Assembly (NCBI GenBank): GCA_033065855.1 | Contig: JAVXUO010002425.1 | Location: forward strand, 1-64,000 | Direction: 5' to 3' | Origin: Escallonia rubra | Taxonomy: Eukaryota; Streptophyta; Magnoliopsida; Escalloniales; Escalloniaceae | Length of the DNA stretch: 64,000 bases | Part shown: piece by piece, positions 1-14,099 of the stretch | Layout: each line of letters begins with the position of its first letter | How positions within the stretch are numbered: position 1 is the stretch's first letter | Made by a program: the position numbers and the translations under genes | Notes under the pieces: model-generated | Databases searched by the model: none | What the model saw: only the letters and a program-made list of their open reading frames with translations | What the model was told of the DNA's origin: nothing

Positions 1-3000
1 GGGGGAATCCACCGGATAGCAGGAGAAGTGACATCACGGAGCCTCTACACATGATCAGGTCTTTGGTGCTCAACATTCCAAACTCCACGCAATATTGATT
101 TTATTCTGAGAACAGCAGTTAGATCCGATGACCTTACTCTTATATTAGCAAAGCCTGTCCAGACCTTAGTTGCAGGAAACTCCTAATATGGTGACGTTTC
201 TCTCTCGGAAACTCGCTTTTGCGATCCCAAGTTAGGAGCTCCATGGGATCTCGTCCCAAGCTAATATGGGAACTCGATCCCGTTAGTTGGATAGAGATGC
301 ATGGAACAAGTGAGAGAATACCTGAAAATCAAGCCCTTTTCAACTCAATTCCTTGTTTCTCTCTTCCTTCAAGTCCTTAAAGCCTCCTTGTTTGTTGTTG
401 CTGGCTATATAAACTATACTAAACAAATGATAATACTCTTTATGCATTTATTTATTCAAGCCGCTCCCCAACCTCAGATTCTTCTTGCTGCTTACGCTCC
501 CCCGCCCCGTTCCCGCTCCCGCCCCCGCCCCGCCCCCGCTTTGTGCAACTAAGGTCCAGACAAATTGCAATAATAGGAACTGATTTCTTCAATAAAAACT
601 CGGGGACGATTAATATCACAAACCCACTAGGAGAAGTTATAAGCCTCTATTCTAAATTCAATTTTGCAAACCATATCTTCACAATGCTACAAAAGAAAGA
701 ATAGATAACAGGGCTTCCCTGAGCATTTTCGTGGAGCATTAGACCTCGAAGCTACTAGCTAGAGTAGCTCTGAGGGGATGAGAATCATTGGCAACTCTCT
801 ATACAAGAGTTTTCCGCCTCTCACATGTTTAAGCAGAAGACAAACACGGAAATCAGCTCATATGTTTAACCACGATACAGAAACAATGTCAAAAAGTATC
901 TTTCACATGATACTTTCTGGCATATATCACTCTTTTCCTTGTTATTACAGAATTCTCGTATTAGGAAATTAATTAATGTGCTGAATTCGACATAGCTTTC
1001 TGATTGGATGAGCAATTATGGAAACTTTCATCGCCTCAGATGGAGAATAGTTAACAGGTAATAAATTTGAGTTGCTCTAAAGCACAAATTTTTTTTGCTG
1101 AACACCTATTAACTACTATATATATGATAGAGGGATGACTTTAACCTACGACCTAGTGAAACCAAAACTCTGATACCATGACAGATCAGCAATCCTTGTC
1201 ATGCTATAACAATACATAGGGGCTTACCTGAGTATATTATGCTACGGGTTACTATCCTCTTCTAATTAAGTTAAGAAACAACCGCCATATCACCAACATA
1301 AATAGCATGTTTTATTCAATACATAGGGATTTGTACACCATGCTACTATAATGCACTGTATGCATACCGAAAGCGATGCATCTGTCTAAGGCAGAGGTTG
1401 AACAAGAAAAAATGTGAGATGTTTGGGTAAGATATAAATGACTCTTCCATAAAAAAAATCCTAGGCACTGAGTAAAACAATAAAGACACAAAAATACTGA
1501 AGATTGTAGCAGTTCAGAAAACTAACAAAATCTTCAGGCAGAATGTACGAGGAAGGAAAAACAAAAGCATTGTTAAGTATCATAAGAAGGAATTTGGTAC
1601 AGTCGTTCTTCGATCTGGAATGAAGAGCAGACCCCGTGATCCCAGATGCTTCACACGTCTACCAAGATACCTTGGCCAGTATTTTTACAGATTAAACAGT
1701 GTCCAGATTTTGTACTTTGAAGCAAAACAAAGGCAAATCATGTAGAAGCAGAAAAGTCCAAAACAGAGCTTCTGGGGGAATGCAACCCTGTGTAGTTGCA
1801 CCAATTTGATGCCATAACAGAGCAGCGATGCTTATCATGCTTTAAGAATACAGACGGTTTGCATTGACTTGCACCCTTTAGTGGCACCAACTCCATTGAC
1901 TTATACCCTTTAGTTGCACCAATAATATTTGGTTATCATAGTTGTCAAATGTGAGACACCAATTGTGTAACCAAATTCCAATTAAGTGTTAAAGTCATAG
2001 TGAATACTATCTATTGAGAGAAATGGATTATCTTCCAACATAAATCTAACCTAATGACACGATTAACTTGTGAAATGCAATTGTTTCCAGTTTTCATACT
2101 GGAAAACGACATAGAATGACATAGATGATGCATGAATTAAGGTTAAAAACTCCGAAAAAGAAGAAAAGAAAGTTTCGAGCTTGATTTTTCCTATCGTACT
2201 GCAAACCGTACGAGAAGTATTGCATTAACAGGACGCGTATCCTGAGCTAGGTCTAATACTCTTATCAACTTCGATATGCATACTAGCTTGTATCATTCAC
2301 ATTGTATTGTATTGTAATATATCGTGCATCACACTATGTCGATCACTGAGGTGGTCAATAGGTTGTTACAGCCTCTGAAGTTAATATCAGCAACCACTAC
2401 CATTTCACTCAATGGTTGGATATGGACTTGATTAACAGTCAATATTTGAAGAGTGAAAAAATTAAGGTGACCAATATTATAAGAACCTTAGAGTACTAGT
2501 GGATCCTATTTAATTAGGCAGATCATGGTCATCTTATCACAATTCAACTCCTGCATCATCTCCTTATTATGATTTCTGTGCTGTACTATGGTGCTGCAGG
2601 CCTTCATCCCTGCCCTTTGTGATCCCTGGTATATGTTCGGGAGCACTTTGGACCGTTTAAATACTTCAAGATATTCCAGGTAATCGCAGTGTTCTGTTTG
2701 AGAAATGAAAATTTGATCTTTGTTTTTCGGTCACTATTGCAAGCACATGGTGTCTGCACTTAACCTTAAATGTCTGCATGAGGACCTTATGCCAATATAT
2801 AAGAGGTTTAACTTAGCTGATAAAATTACCCTCCCTCCCTCTCTCCCTTCCTGACCAGTAACTTCTGATATGTAGTAAAATATGTGAACTCTTATACGTG
2901 TGATAGGCAAACTAGTGGTGGAAGGAAGCTCTAGGGGTGAAAGGACAACAAAATTTGGGACAAGACAAAACTCGAGGAGTTAAGCATGCACAATAGGAAC

Positions 3001-3807
3001 TATGACGCGGTGAATGATGTTACTGATGTGCTTCTGGATAGAGTCCTGGGTTACATTTCCGAAAAATATTCAGCTCTTAAAAAAATGACCAATATTTTTT
3101 CTCAGGGAAGGAAGGTTTCTAGGGGGCAGTGGTAGATTTGAGGTGAAGATCTGAAGTGCAAAGTGCCGGAGCACTCATTTCCACATAAAGAACTAACTTG
3201 AATCAAGTTATGAATTGCCAGAGCATTCACTTCGGAGGAATACAAGCACGACTTACCATACTTTACGTTGATCATCTATAAATGGTCTGACTTGCTGGCA
3301 TCAATTTCTGAAGTGCCAGAGCATTCACTTCAAGAAAAGAAGGGAAGGGGTGAGCAAATTGTTTTAGTTTTGAAGTAAGAAGAATGTAGACACATTTGTT
3401 TTTGGTCTTGGCCACCAGAGAAAGCTTAATAACCTGCAAAAGAAGGATCATAACTTCACCAAAGGATGAGAAGTCAAACTGCAAATCAGCGTGTTAGCAT
3501 ATATTGTTTCAGCTGGAATCAGGGCCGCAAAAAGAAAGATGAAGACATAACCAGGGTTTGCCTCTGTAAAAACCTTCCAGTCACAGAATGAAATTTCTAA
3601 AATTACAAAGCCACCGGGGATGGGAAGGCACAAGGAAATTCTATAGCACCTCGTCAGGACACAAAAAGACATTACTGTCAAATTATATGCTCCTGACTTT
3701 CTATTAATACTTAAAGCTTCTTTCGCTTAATAACTAAGGTTCATTAGGGAAAGTGAAGGTAGTCCAAAAGTATCTGTATTGACTTTCGCAAGTTTGCTAG
3801 ACTAAAA
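1..3807. other. unassigned intergenic DNA
   Basis: No coding region could be supported here. ORFs are short, lack recognisable motifs and show no convincing splice structure. Positions about 480-545 are C-rich and end in a stretch resembling the end of the C-rich repeats near 5.4 kb (both end in a TTTGTGCAACTA or TTCGTGCAACTA-like string). On the minus strand near 1160-1180 there is a TGGTATCAGAG string, a match to the initiator tRNA-Met 3' region that is common in copia primer sites and tRNA-derived SINEs, but I found no element boundaries around it. A diverged second copy of the neighbouring text lies near 1800-1855. Confidence 0.5.
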
Positions 3808-4170
3808 GCTTCAACTTCTCTCAATATCTCAGTTCTATCCTTGCATTTCCTCTCTGAATAATGAAATGAAAGCAAGATTTACAGACCACCATCACATCCC
3901 ACAGTTTGTGTCAGGACTGAGTCAAATCTCTTCTCAACATACAATATGTAGGACAATGACAAGAGCTTCATTCAAAACTGCTTCAACTTCTCTAAATATC
4001 TCAGTTCTATACTTGCATTTCCTCTCTGAATATAATAACGAAATGAAAGCAAGATTTACAGACGAAAAATTACCACCATCACATCCCACAGTTTGTGTCA
4101 GGACTGAGTCAAATAGTCTCTTCTCAGCGTACAATATGTAGGACAATGACAAGAGCTTCATTTGAAACTT
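3808..4170. repeat. tandem duplication, period about 172 bp
   Basis: Two adjacent direct copies start at 3808 and 3980 with the same opening words (GCTTCAACTTCTCT). They share long blocks such as the 'CACAGTTTGTGTCAGGACTG' text and the 'GTAGGACAATGACAAGAGC' text. The second copy carries small insertions. It is non-coding; overlapping ORFs on both strands follow from the repeat being read twice. Confidence 0.85.
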
Positions 4171-4974
4171 GTAATGTACTTGTAGTATATTTGAGCACAA
4201 AATAATCCAAGACAACCATGTCTTGAAGGTCATCAGTTCACAGGACCTTTAACAAGTAACTTGCTATTCCTTGTCATGACTATGAGCTATGTGGACTACT
4301 TCATCCAAAATGTTGAAAGCTAAGGCCGTCAGGACAAAGACCAAATACAACTCCCACTAGATGTTGGGTACTTAGAATATGCCCGCCAACTATTCCGATC
4401 GGTCGCCTCCTTGGATGATGAGACATTTTGCCTCCTCAAGTGTAATTATTTGGGACTTCAAGAGTTTGATCACATCACCTTTCAGAAAACAACGAAAAAC
4501 ATGTGGCCTACTTATTCTCATAGACATGAATGCCCTTCCTTCATAAAGATCAGTGCTAGCAGATTAATCTGACACAACATCATCCCATTCCATCCTATAG
4601 CTGCCAACACTCACCTTGACCACCTTTCCCTACGGCCATAACGCCATCCTCTCTAACGCCAAAGTATGCAACAACTATTTAATGTTACCAGCGATATGAA
4701 CACCACCCAAACCCACCTCTCCAATAAGACCACTTCACCACAAGCAAGACGAACGTTTCAGAATAACAACTTAAACAAACCATAAATGATAAACCTTTCT
4801 TTTCATTTGAGAAGTACAAGAAACCATAGACCAAAACCAAATGCACACCACCAAAACTACCACCTCCTAAGCCTTTGGCTGTGACATATCAATTTTTTTT
4901 TTCTGTCATAAGCACTTACACCTGGAGTTGTCCACAATCCTAAAATAAAGTGTTTTTTCTGGCTCTAAAAACCT

Positions 4975-5410
4975 CACGCTTGATCCCGCTCCCACCCCGA
5001 AACCTCTCCCTCGTCCCAGAGTCGCCGCCATCCTAAACTAATGTTTCTTGTCCAACTCTACGAACCATCCCGCGTCCACCCCGAAGTATATACTCGTCCC
5101 AGAGTCGCCACCATCCTAAACTAATGTTTCTTGTCCGACTCTACAAACCTCATGCCTGATCCGGCTCCCACCCTGAAACCTATTCTCGTCCCAGAATCGC
5201 CACCATCCTGAACTAATGTCTTCCCGCTCCTACCCCAGAAACCTATACTCGTCCAAGAGTCGCCACCATCCTAAACTGATGTGTTTTGTCCGACTATACG
5301 AACCTCACGCCTGATCCCACCCCCATCCCAAACCTATAATCGTCAACGCGTCATGGGATCTCACACCCGCTCTTGCTCCTGCTCCTGCCGACTCTTCGTG
5401 CAACTACGGT
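4975..5410. repeat. imperfect C-rich tandem repeat, about four units
   Basis: A unit containing TCGTCCCAGAGTCGCC followed by CATCCTAAACTAATGT recurs with starts at about 5011, 5094, 5186 and 5249. The spacing is irregular (83, 92 and 63 bp) with internal deletions. The array ends near 5400 in a text resembling the C-rich block at 500-550. It is non-coding, either a decayed minisatellite or the inner part of a non-autonomous transposon. I see no terminal repeats. Confidence 0.7.
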
Positions 5411-5468
5411 GTACACTTGGTGGGAAAAATAAGCATTCCCCTTGGTGAGCAGTATAAAGATATGTCCT

Positions 5469-5469
5469 A

Positions 5470-5505
<36 letters not shown>

Positions 5506-5506
5506 T
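5469..5506. repeat. (GT)n(GA)n microsatellite
   Basis: An uninterrupted GT dinucleotide run passes directly into a GA run. It is a compound microsatellite in non-coding DNA. Confidence 0.9.
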
Positions 5507-8198
5507 CTCTGTGAGTGTTTGTGTTGCACATAGTACCTCAAATAAATCTTTCTTAGATCAACCAGTAGAAAAATACTCATCCTAGAACCAGCCTCAGCAA
5601 GGTCTAGTCCTGCCATCCAAATTCTTGAACTATGTGGACTCCTGTCCAATGATAGCTTCCAGAGCTCCAACCTGACCACAAAAAGAAGTCACCCATCTTT
5701 GCTATGAAGCTTAATGGCCCAGAAAGATAAGAGCCAAAATAAAAGGGAGGAAAGCATATGAATTGGGAGGTTCATTGGAAGAAAAGAAAATCGTGCAAGT
5801 AAACGTATCAGCAATTGAAACATCACATTCTTTTACTATGTAGCAATTGCACCTTCATGAAACATTTGTAAATCCTCCTGGTAGACTCAAACTACGAAGC
5901 CATTTCTAAGAAGCTTAAGCACAGTTGCTGTTTTTTTGCTGATGAATTCATTTTTCAAAGAAGAAAACGTACCAAAAGCACTTCAAGGACACATCACATA
6001 TTCCTAAGAACAAACCCACAGGGCCTCACATGATATAACTGCATGTATTACAGTAAGATCAACAATTCTTTGAGAAGAGAAGGAGAAGGGGCACATAAAA
6101 GGAAAGGGCGGCATAAAAATACCATCCACAAGACCGGCAGCAATAAAGGAATTAAGTAGCATAAAAGTGGAACAATAGCGTCAGCAGATATTTTACCAGA
6201 GTTCTCCTTGAGTAATATCAAGCATATATGAGAATGTCCTTGCAAATATCAGCAGCAATAACATAACTATCGTCTCTATACCAAAATAAAGGTGACACTT
6301 ACTCTCTTGCAAAGATTATGAAAGTCACGCTATTGCTCTGGTAACGCCAACTGAAACTGGGATGAAGGGATTAATTCTTAGTCCCATATAGTCTTACAAG
6401 CATATAATGCTCTGAAAAACTTCTGCTGGTTTGACAAGAACAAGTGAACATATTTCAGGCCGGCTTGGTCAGAGGACAGCCTATCAGCACTCATCTTCTA
6501 CTTTTTCCTGCAGGGGCCAGGTATCACCTGCAGTCATGAATGATGATGGGAGTGCTTTATACGTATACATATTGTGCGGTTAAAGGCCCTCGTGCAGGGG
6601 ATATGAAGATAAATCTTGTAGTAAAATGGAGTGGAAACATTAGTTGGCTTTTTCAATCTACAGAATAGAGTGAACCATCTGCTTCTTTAAGACAGTTGTA
6701 AGATTGTAAGTTCAACTATGTCCTACATTGAAGTTTGACAGTGAATATGATCACTAGACTTAGGAAGCAGCAACGCAACGTCATGAAATTTTTTCCTGGT
6801 AGATATAGATATACACAGATGGCCCTAGCACAGCCACAAGACGTTTTCATCTAACCAATCCCGCGTTGTAGTCAGTAAAATGCTATTCCAGTTGAGTACC
6901 AATTTGTCCACTTTCCAGAGATGAGTCCCATTAAATATACAGAACATGATCACAAGGCAATGCAATGGGACTAGATAATTAACAATCCAATCAGTTCAAA
7001 ATCAATATAGATGGTAACGTTCAATACGTCAAAAGTTAGTACAGATAGAACTGATCCGTGGTATTCAACGAGTGAAGCCAGGGGTTCCACCAAAAAATAT
7101 ATGATGCAGCCACAATTTTGAGCTGAAATATGTAAGCAATGCAGAGTCACAACTCCCATCAGTGGAGGACAATATAACATAGCAGAAGAGCAACACGCAG
7201 GAAAACTTGTTATTTTAACATTCAAGCAACCATGAAAACATCAACATTCCATGTCATACAGCACTCTAAACATTAAAACTTCTATTGTTGTCATACTTGA
7301 ACGCATTACATCTGGAAGCATGAAAAGAACTGCAAAAGTTCAAATTGAAGCTTGCCAAGCCTTGTAAAAATAATGGAGGAAAAGGTTCCTTTAGGTGTGA
7401 TTGCCAGACACAAAGTTGGTAAGAGAGATCTAAATGCAGGTCAGACTACTCCGTTCCAAACAACCATTATCCCAGCACAATAGAATATGTAGACACCACA
7501 AAAAATAGTTTTCCAGTCCATACCTTGGAGTGTTAATCTCTTGAATAAACTAAGAAAAGATCCCCAAAAAGCCAAGTGCCTTTTACCACACAACAGTGGA
7601 TAAAGTACTTCCTTTGTCCCTAGAAATTTGTTTGCGCATCCTTTTGGGATGTCCCATTAAGAGAGTGAAGTCTGAGAAGTGAAACATAACTCAGGGTGGT
7701 TGTCTTTTGTTTATGTGGTAAATATCCTTTTATCAAAAGATACTAAGAGTTAATTTGACTAGTCAAATGAGGGTAACGAGAAGTTAATATCAAGAATCTA
7801 ATGGCATAGGTTAATGCATCACATAGCTCTCGTAAAATTTGCTCAGCATCACTGTGGACAAGGAAGAGAGGACAGAGGGAGTAATAGGGAACATACATGA
7901 CGATACCTTGTGCCAAATAGAAGACTGTCACCTTTTAAGAAGTCAAAAGAGTAGCCATTAGCACATTTCAATGAAAACAAACGTGCTCTCTCTCAGCCAG
8001 GAATAGGTCATCAAATACTCCAAGAAGTGCCTTTGCCTAGATTACTTCTTTATCTTTGGAGGAGAAAAGCTCAAAAAAAGCAGCACATTTGTGAAAAAGC
8101 AAGGCAACGCATAGCCCTACAAGGATTATTCTAGAAAAGCTAATTCGACAGGAAAATCAAAGAATTCGTTTCTCTAAACAGCAAAAAAACAAAATCTC
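5507..8198. other. unassigned DNA downstream of SEC15A
   Basis: This lies 3' of the minus-strand SEC15A stop codon, so its right end probably includes the SEC15A 3' UTR. I did not find a clear AATAAA in the expected place. No other gene, RNA or element could be supported; ORFs are short and without motifs. Confidence 0.4.
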
Positions 8199-10568
8199 TC
8201 AGTTGAAATCCCTCAGTCTTCTTTTCAACACGTCCATCGACTTCTTTCGAGAACTTTGCTTCGAACTTCTGCTTGAAAGGCTTCCAAAGAGCCCATCTGG
8301 GGAATCCTTGAACTTCTCGCAGATACTAGCCACCTTTTTATAGTCCAAAGCATTGTAGTTCTTCTCTCGTATCACAGGATTCATAAAGTTCTCAGGCTGA
8401 CTGCTCAATAGAAGGTTTACTAACTGTCTTGCTTCTATCAAGCAGCCTCTAAAACTACCTCCCTTGTATATCTCACTTAATCCAGTACTATGAAACCTCT
8501 CATCTGCAAAAGATTCTAATGCCTTCAGATCACTGTTGATGCCCGTGACGGCATTTGCATTGAACCTCTTTATACTATCACTAAGAAAAGCTGCCACGAT
8601 AGAGTTGGAAATATGCTCAAGAGCCCCACTCCCGACTTTATACAAAGCATCCAACGGTAAAATTTGCTGAGCAGTGGACATGAGAGTGTCAAGGTATATG
8701 ATCACCTCGTTTATGTACTCGTTTCCATGCTGGGCTATATCGTCTGAAGTCCAGTTCACATTTTCCGTAAGTGCCATAAATTCATCCAACTTGGAATTCA
8801 CCAAATTTAGCAGAGCAAGATAAGCAGCATCCCTTGAAGTTTTAAGAAGCACCTTGGCAGTTAAGCTCCCTTGAGCCCTTTCAACTGACCGGGCTGGGAT
8901 TCCACATTGTTGGGCTGCATGTTGAAGAAAAAAATCACAAGCTCTTTCAAGGACAGCTATATTCGCTGCCATCTGCATTGCTTGAGAAACACCAGTGGTA
9001 CCACTGTGTATTGTATTAAGTATAGCTTCATTTAATACATCAATCAAAAGCTTGTCCAAATACTTCTTTACGAAATTAAAGAAATTCATGTGGCCCCCAT
9101 AAGACAAGTAATTGACTGAGTCCTTCACAAATGACCTAACAATACGGCAGCAATCAGGCACCATGCAAGAGAATGGAGCAATATATGGGAAAGCTGGCAT
9201 TATATCAGAGCTCTGAAGATGGAATAAGAGGACATTCGCTTGGTAGTCTGACTCCTTTTTCATTACCATCTGCTCGCATGTATCTTTGGCAAGAACGTCA
9301 GTAATTTGTTGTCGACATTCTGCTAAAAGCAGCTCATGATATTTCTCCCGGCTATTGTTGAGAGTTTCGAGAATTGGGCCCACTTCATAACCATACTGTT
9401 TAAGGGTTGCTCCAAGAAGAGTCACATAATCCTTGACCAGGAGAAGATGGCTAGCAGTATCCATATTAGAAAACTGTTCCTCCATCACTGATGTAACTTT
9501 AGTCACAGCTGTTTCCCACATTGTCTCAACCTGATTAGCTGACAGTAGCCCACCAGCAGTCCTCAAAACCCGATCCTCAACTATGAAATAACCTGCAATC
9601 TGAGCCAAAAAAGTTTGATGCGATTCAAGAAATGGTTGCCCTGAAGAGATTTGCAAGTCCGAACTCAACTGCAATAACCGATTTTTGTAGTAGTATTCGC
9701 GAAACTGATCTTTAATTCCGAGGCAAGTGTGTATGTGATATGCCCGATAAAGAGGTGTAAGATCAAACTTCAGAATAGAATCCTCATCAATTTCTTCAAC
9801 ATCTAGAGTATAAGTAAAATCTCCTAAACCAAAGCAACTCTGTTCCTCGGCTTTCCTTTGACGAGCTAGCATGTCTTCATCCCTCTGGCGGGCTGAGGCA
9901 GCATATCCTATTGCAGTTTGTCCAATATCCTTTGCAGTGCTCCGTATATGAACTAGCCATTCATTAACTTCACTAGAGACCTTTTTCTCAATATGAGTTT
10001 TAATAAGCGGTATTCTCCTCTCAATCAGCATCCTGAGTGCCTTGACAGCTATGTGCTGCATATACTTGTTCTCAATCAGATCAACAGCCTTGAGAGCAGG
10101 GTAAAAGCGACCTTTAGAAATGTGATCATTACACTTTACACAAAGATCCAACACTTGGACACAGTGCTTGGACATTCTGATGGCCTCAGTAACATTCTTC
10201 TGAATTGAATAAGACTCAAGGAGCTCCTCAAGTTTTAAAAGAAGAACGCTCCCAACCTCTTGTAACCTAAAGTTATCACTCGCGAGCTCACTTTTCAGCT
10301 CTTCAGCATCAACCAGGACACCACGGAGCTCATCAACAGCAAGTATGAATTCCTCATAGTGAAGCTTGCAGAGCTCCTCGATTTCAACTTCCTTCTTCTT
10401 CACAACATTCTTAAGCTGGTGCAGGAGAGCTTCAGGCCTCCCCATTTCAAAGGAATGCCTGACCATTGGACCCAAATCCTCCCCATTAGCAATTAGAGTC
10501 ACGAGAACCGAGTCATCACCTGCATCCCCGTTTTCTGTTACAGTTCTCCTCTTAGGTTTTGTATTCAT
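8199..10568 (-). CDS. SEC15A: exocyst complex subunit SEC15A-type
   Basis: This is the Sec15 subunit of the octameric exocyst, which tethers secretory vesicles to the plasma membrane in polarised exocytosis (cell plate, pollen tube). Sec15 is the subunit that contacts Rab GTPases in other eukaryotes. The protein is 789 residues in one uninterrupted exon, close to the roughly 790 residues of Arabidopsis SEC15A. It is recognised by the N-terminal [15 protein letters not shown], the [15 protein letters not shown] segment, [45 protein letters not shown] and a basic C-terminus ending RRLRDFN. The N-terminal half is helical; the conserved Sec15 C-terminal domain occupies roughly residues 450-760. 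The start is the ATG at 10568. An in-frame extension upstream has only a GTG and crosses a splice acceptor (CTGCAG before 10583), so it is intron. It matches the SEC15A rather than the SEC15B paralogue. No frameshift or missing segment is seen. Confidence 0.96.
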   Translation of the reverse strand: MNTKPKRRTVTENGDAGDDSVLVTLIANGEDLGPMVRHSFEMGRPEALLHQLKNVVKKKEVEIEELCKLHYEEFILAVDELRGVLVDAEELKSELASDNFRLQEVGSVLLLKLEELLESYSIQKNVTEAIRMSKHCVQVLDLCVKCNDHISKGRFYPALKAVDLIENKYMQHIAVKALRMLIERRIPLIKTHIEKKVSSEVNEWLVHIRSTAKDIGQTAIGYAASARQRDEDMLARQRKAEEQSCFGLGDFTYTLDVEEIDEDSILKFDLTPLYRAYHIHTCLGIKDQFREYYYKNRLLQLSSDLQISSGQPFLESHQTFLAQIAGYFIVEDRVLRTAGGLLSANQVETMWETAVTKVTSVMEEQFSNMDTASHLLLVKDYVTLLGATLKQYGYEVGPILETLNNSREKYHELLLAECRQQITDVLAKDTCEQMVMKKESDYQANVLLFHLQSSDIMPAFPYIAPFSCMVPDCCRIVRSFVKDSVNYLSYGGHMNFFNFVKKYLDKLLIDVLNEAILNTIHSGTTGVSQAMQMAANIAVLERACDFFLQHAAQQCGIPARSVERAQGSLTAKVLLKTSRDAAYLALLNLVNSKLDEFMALTENVNWTSDDIAQHGNEYINEVIIYLDTLMSTAQQILPLDALYKVGSGALEHISNSIVAAFLSDSIKRFNANAVTGINSDLKALESFADERFHSTGLSEIYKGGSFRGCLIEARQLVNLLLSSQPENFMNPVIREKNYNALDYKKVASICEKFKDSPDGLFGSLSSRSSKQSSRKKSMDVLKRRLRDFN

Positions 10569-10583
10569 GTTTCCTACCAAACC

Positions 10584-13500
10584 CTGCAGAACGATAAGCC
10601 AGCAACTAAAGTTAAATAAAAGCTGCAATCGGAAGAACACCGAAAGCCAGAACCTTCTTTTGCATCTTACCCCAAGCCAAAAATGAAACTATGAAGCATA
10701 ATCATGAAATATACCTTAAGACCAAAACGGGTATTATTAAACACGTTCTGTTAAGTTCCTAAACAGTCTTACATAGGCGGTTAAACAAATGACACGAGTT
10801 CCATAGGTTTCTGATTATTTACTCCTCCAGACCTAAGTTCTAAAAATGTGATAGATCACATTTGTTAAATCATACATATATTCCTACATGGCCACACTTG
10901 AGCTTTCTATAACGTTCTACAATCCGAATTTAAATTACCATATGTTGTAATAGCTTAAGCTGTTAAGGAATGTGCCCAACAATGTATATCATGCTTTCAC
11001 ACTCTCTCCCGATTGCACGAGGAGAGACAAGGTATACCACCACATGCACAAACAAACAGAGTCCAAATCACATCTATATTATGTAGTAAACAAAGAGATA
11101 AACACAACAAAATGCAACAATAGCTTATTTGCGAAACACATCATTACATGACGTTTCTGTTTACAGAATTTATAGAAACTATATCCTAAGCATAAAAGTG
11201 TCGCTAAAGGTCTCCAATGTAATCTTGAATAGGGTCCTTATTTTCTAGGTTCATTGATAAAACCCCACCTAATAAAAATACTAACCTATTAAAACTTGAT
11301 TTTGACTATTGTATCCCTGAAAACATTCTATAATATGAAGATAGAAATCCATAGATCTAACAAGCCAATGGTATATGAGCTTTAGAAAAAAAATAAAAAA
11401 AGGTTTAACAATTGACTTAAAGTTCATTATTTAAAATACATACCATAATCGGTGCAAATAATTATTTACTATATAGCTTTAACAAACCTTTTGGTAAACA
11501 AAAATAGGTAATCTTTTTGTATGGGACCTCATGACAAAAAATAGAATGGCAATATTTTAATAACTAACAAATATTACAATACATTAGTAAGTTAATAGTT
11601 AAAAATGATTGTAAGTTGTGCATTACACATATTAGTGGCTCTAAATATCTCCAAATATTATTTGACATGGGGTCTTATTCATTAAATTTAATTGTTTCGC
11701 AGGATTGATAAGGGCTATATTAGTAAGCGTGATATGACTTGAAAACTAATTCTTAATTTTTTCAAAAACTCTACTTAACCATTGTACTAACTTATGAAGA
11801 CTTATTTTTAACTATTGTGTCCTTAAAAGCACTCTTTAATATGAAGATAAAAAACTATATATCTAAACTATGAAAATAACATATGAGATTCATAAGGAAA
11901 AAAAACTAATGTTGAATTCATTTCAATTTACCATGCACAAAGTAGTGACTGAAAGAAATCACTTTTGAAGGTTTAGCAAATGTGCATAGAAGCTACTACA
12001 CATGTGGCGGTGACCATCAAGTAATATAAGATGACAAAGTATTAGTCCAAATCGAAGAAAGAGAGTGTCTCTTTCCCCTTCCCCTTCCCCTCCTACGCCT
12101 TTGGCTTGTTCTTCTTTCCATCAGAAGCCCTAGCCGTTGCCGCCGGACATTCATCGCTACCACTGGACGCCGCGACGTCAATATACCTGGAATATATCAA
12201 AGATGTATTCTGGATGTATCCAAAAGGTAAGTCTTCTGAAACTGCTGCCAGTAGTGGCGGCCTGTGGTCACTGCTCATCGCCAGTGATCAAGCTCGTTGC
12301 TTGACTGCCACTCCTCTTTCTCTCTCTCCCTCCTCTGCAAGAGTTTGGCCCTTGATCTACGAGATTTATCCCATTACTTTTAGGGTTAAGTATATGTCTA
12401 TATAATTTATGCTTTTGACCCGCAAAAATTCTTTTTATTTCTCCCTTAAATATCCTATCTATGTTTTGACCCTTGGAAATCCTTTTAAAATTCTGTTTTC
12501 ACCTCTTTAAGTATCCAAAACGCACCCCGCTGTGTCCTAGCCGTATCCTAAATGCACCCGGTATTGAAAATTAATAAAATAGTTAAAAATTCCAGAACAT
12601 GCACCCAGTGCGCAACCAAGCCGCACCCGACCCGCACCCGACATGCACCTGATACTGTTGCTTCATCCATTTTTGGCACACCCTGTGGTTCATAGAAATA
12701 CGTAGCCCGCTCCATCTCCAAACCTAATGAACTTCTATCCAGTTTGATGGATGCTGATACTAGCCGGAAACAAAGGGGAGCTATGCAGGTTTTACAGAAT
12801 TTCAAGCTAACATCAATACACATCCAAAAAGGAAAACCACCTAAAACCACGGTGCACCTTACATGGCCTACCCTACAAGAACTGTAAATTGACAGCAACA
12901 CAAATTCATGCACTCAAGATCTCTCGTGATCCAAGACAATAGAACGGAAGTACCAGCAAATGTGACACCAGAAATGCACCATTAGATCATGAATTACTTA
13001 TATAGAAGCTAGCTCCACGCTTGCATACTCATTGACCATGTTATATGTTATATATGCATTCCCCTCTCACATGTAAGGAGAGAAAGAGGCACAGCATCAA
13101 GAGGGGCAATCCAACCTATACCGAAGTAAAATGATTATAGCATAAGCTCCTTCACTCTTTAACATAGGTACAACTACCAGCATGTGATAACACACATACT
13201 GCAGATGACACTAAGCCTCTCAATCACCAGTCCATAGAAAAAAAATGGGATCATGAACTTAGTAAGAAGAATAGCCACACAAGGAATTTTAGTTCAAAAA
13301 TCATTTAGAGTAAATAAAGTCTTCGCCTGTTCTCAGAAGCATCATGCAATCCACAAATTCCCCACGTGTATAAGACCAAAATCAAACTTCAAAGATTCAA
13401 AGAAGGAACCCCCATCATACTTGAAGACATGAACCCACTCATAAAATCCATGCTAGACCTTCTTCGATGAATATTGCAAACTGGTTATCAGAAAAACCAT

Positions 13501-14099
13501 GAAAAATTAAATCCAACTAAATTATGAAGGAGATTCGTGTATTATATAAAGTAACATTCTCATATATCATTTCAATCATCTAGTTGCCATCACGATGCAA
13601 TTCATCGATGCCTAAATTAAATAATTCATAGTTGCCTTGTGCGCGCGTGCACACGCACACACCTTACACCCCAAACTGCCACCCATCCACCCCCACATTC
13701 CATACCCAAACTTCCGCCCACCTACAAGTACACACACAAACCCCCACACACAATCAGCAGCAATTTAACACGTACATAAACATCTATCATTAAGAAAAAT
13801 GAAAACCGAGCTCCAACCCAACTCAGTCAACAACTCTCATATATAAGTTGCTCCTTCTAGGGAGGATGGGGGGAGGGGGGGTTGAGGGGGTGGAAATCCC
13901 AGAACAAGACAAAAACAGAGCATGAACCCTCGATTAGACAAGAAAAAAAAAGTCCAAAGAAAACATGAAAGCATCACACCCACCAGGCCACAATGTAAAC
14001 ATAAAGAGGAATCATCACGAAAACCCATTTACACAAACTCAGCCAAAATAATATCAACAGGACAGCAAAATAAGATCATTAAGTTTCGAGAAATATTAC
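10584..14099 (-). other. probable 5' UTR intron of SEC15A
   Basis: The SEC15A ATG lies 15 nt inside an exon preceded by a good acceptor (polypyrimidine then CTGCAG, exon from 10583). The nearest plausible leader exon upstream has a GTAATA donor at 14099. No coding exon is seen between. The interval is AT-rich and holds a diverged direct repeat (about 11290-11400 against 11800-11910, both with a 'TATGAAGATA' core) and a GC-richer patch at 12060-12400. The acceptor is seen directly; joining it to this donor is inference. Confidence 0.4.

Noticed and set aside
1150..1185. TGGTATCAGAG on the minus strand as a copia primer site
   Set aside because: No LTR end, polypurine tract or gag text nearby; may be a SINE scrap but boundaries are missing.
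10569..10640. N-terminal extension of SEC15A by 24 residues
   Set aside because: Begins at GTG, crosses a splice acceptor and is absent from the family; the ATG at 10568 is the start.
12106..12405. 99-codon plus-strand ORF with a CT-rich leader-like upstream
   Set aside because: Looks like a first exon but has no recognisable motif and no following exon; it lies in the presumed SEC15A 5' UTR intron.
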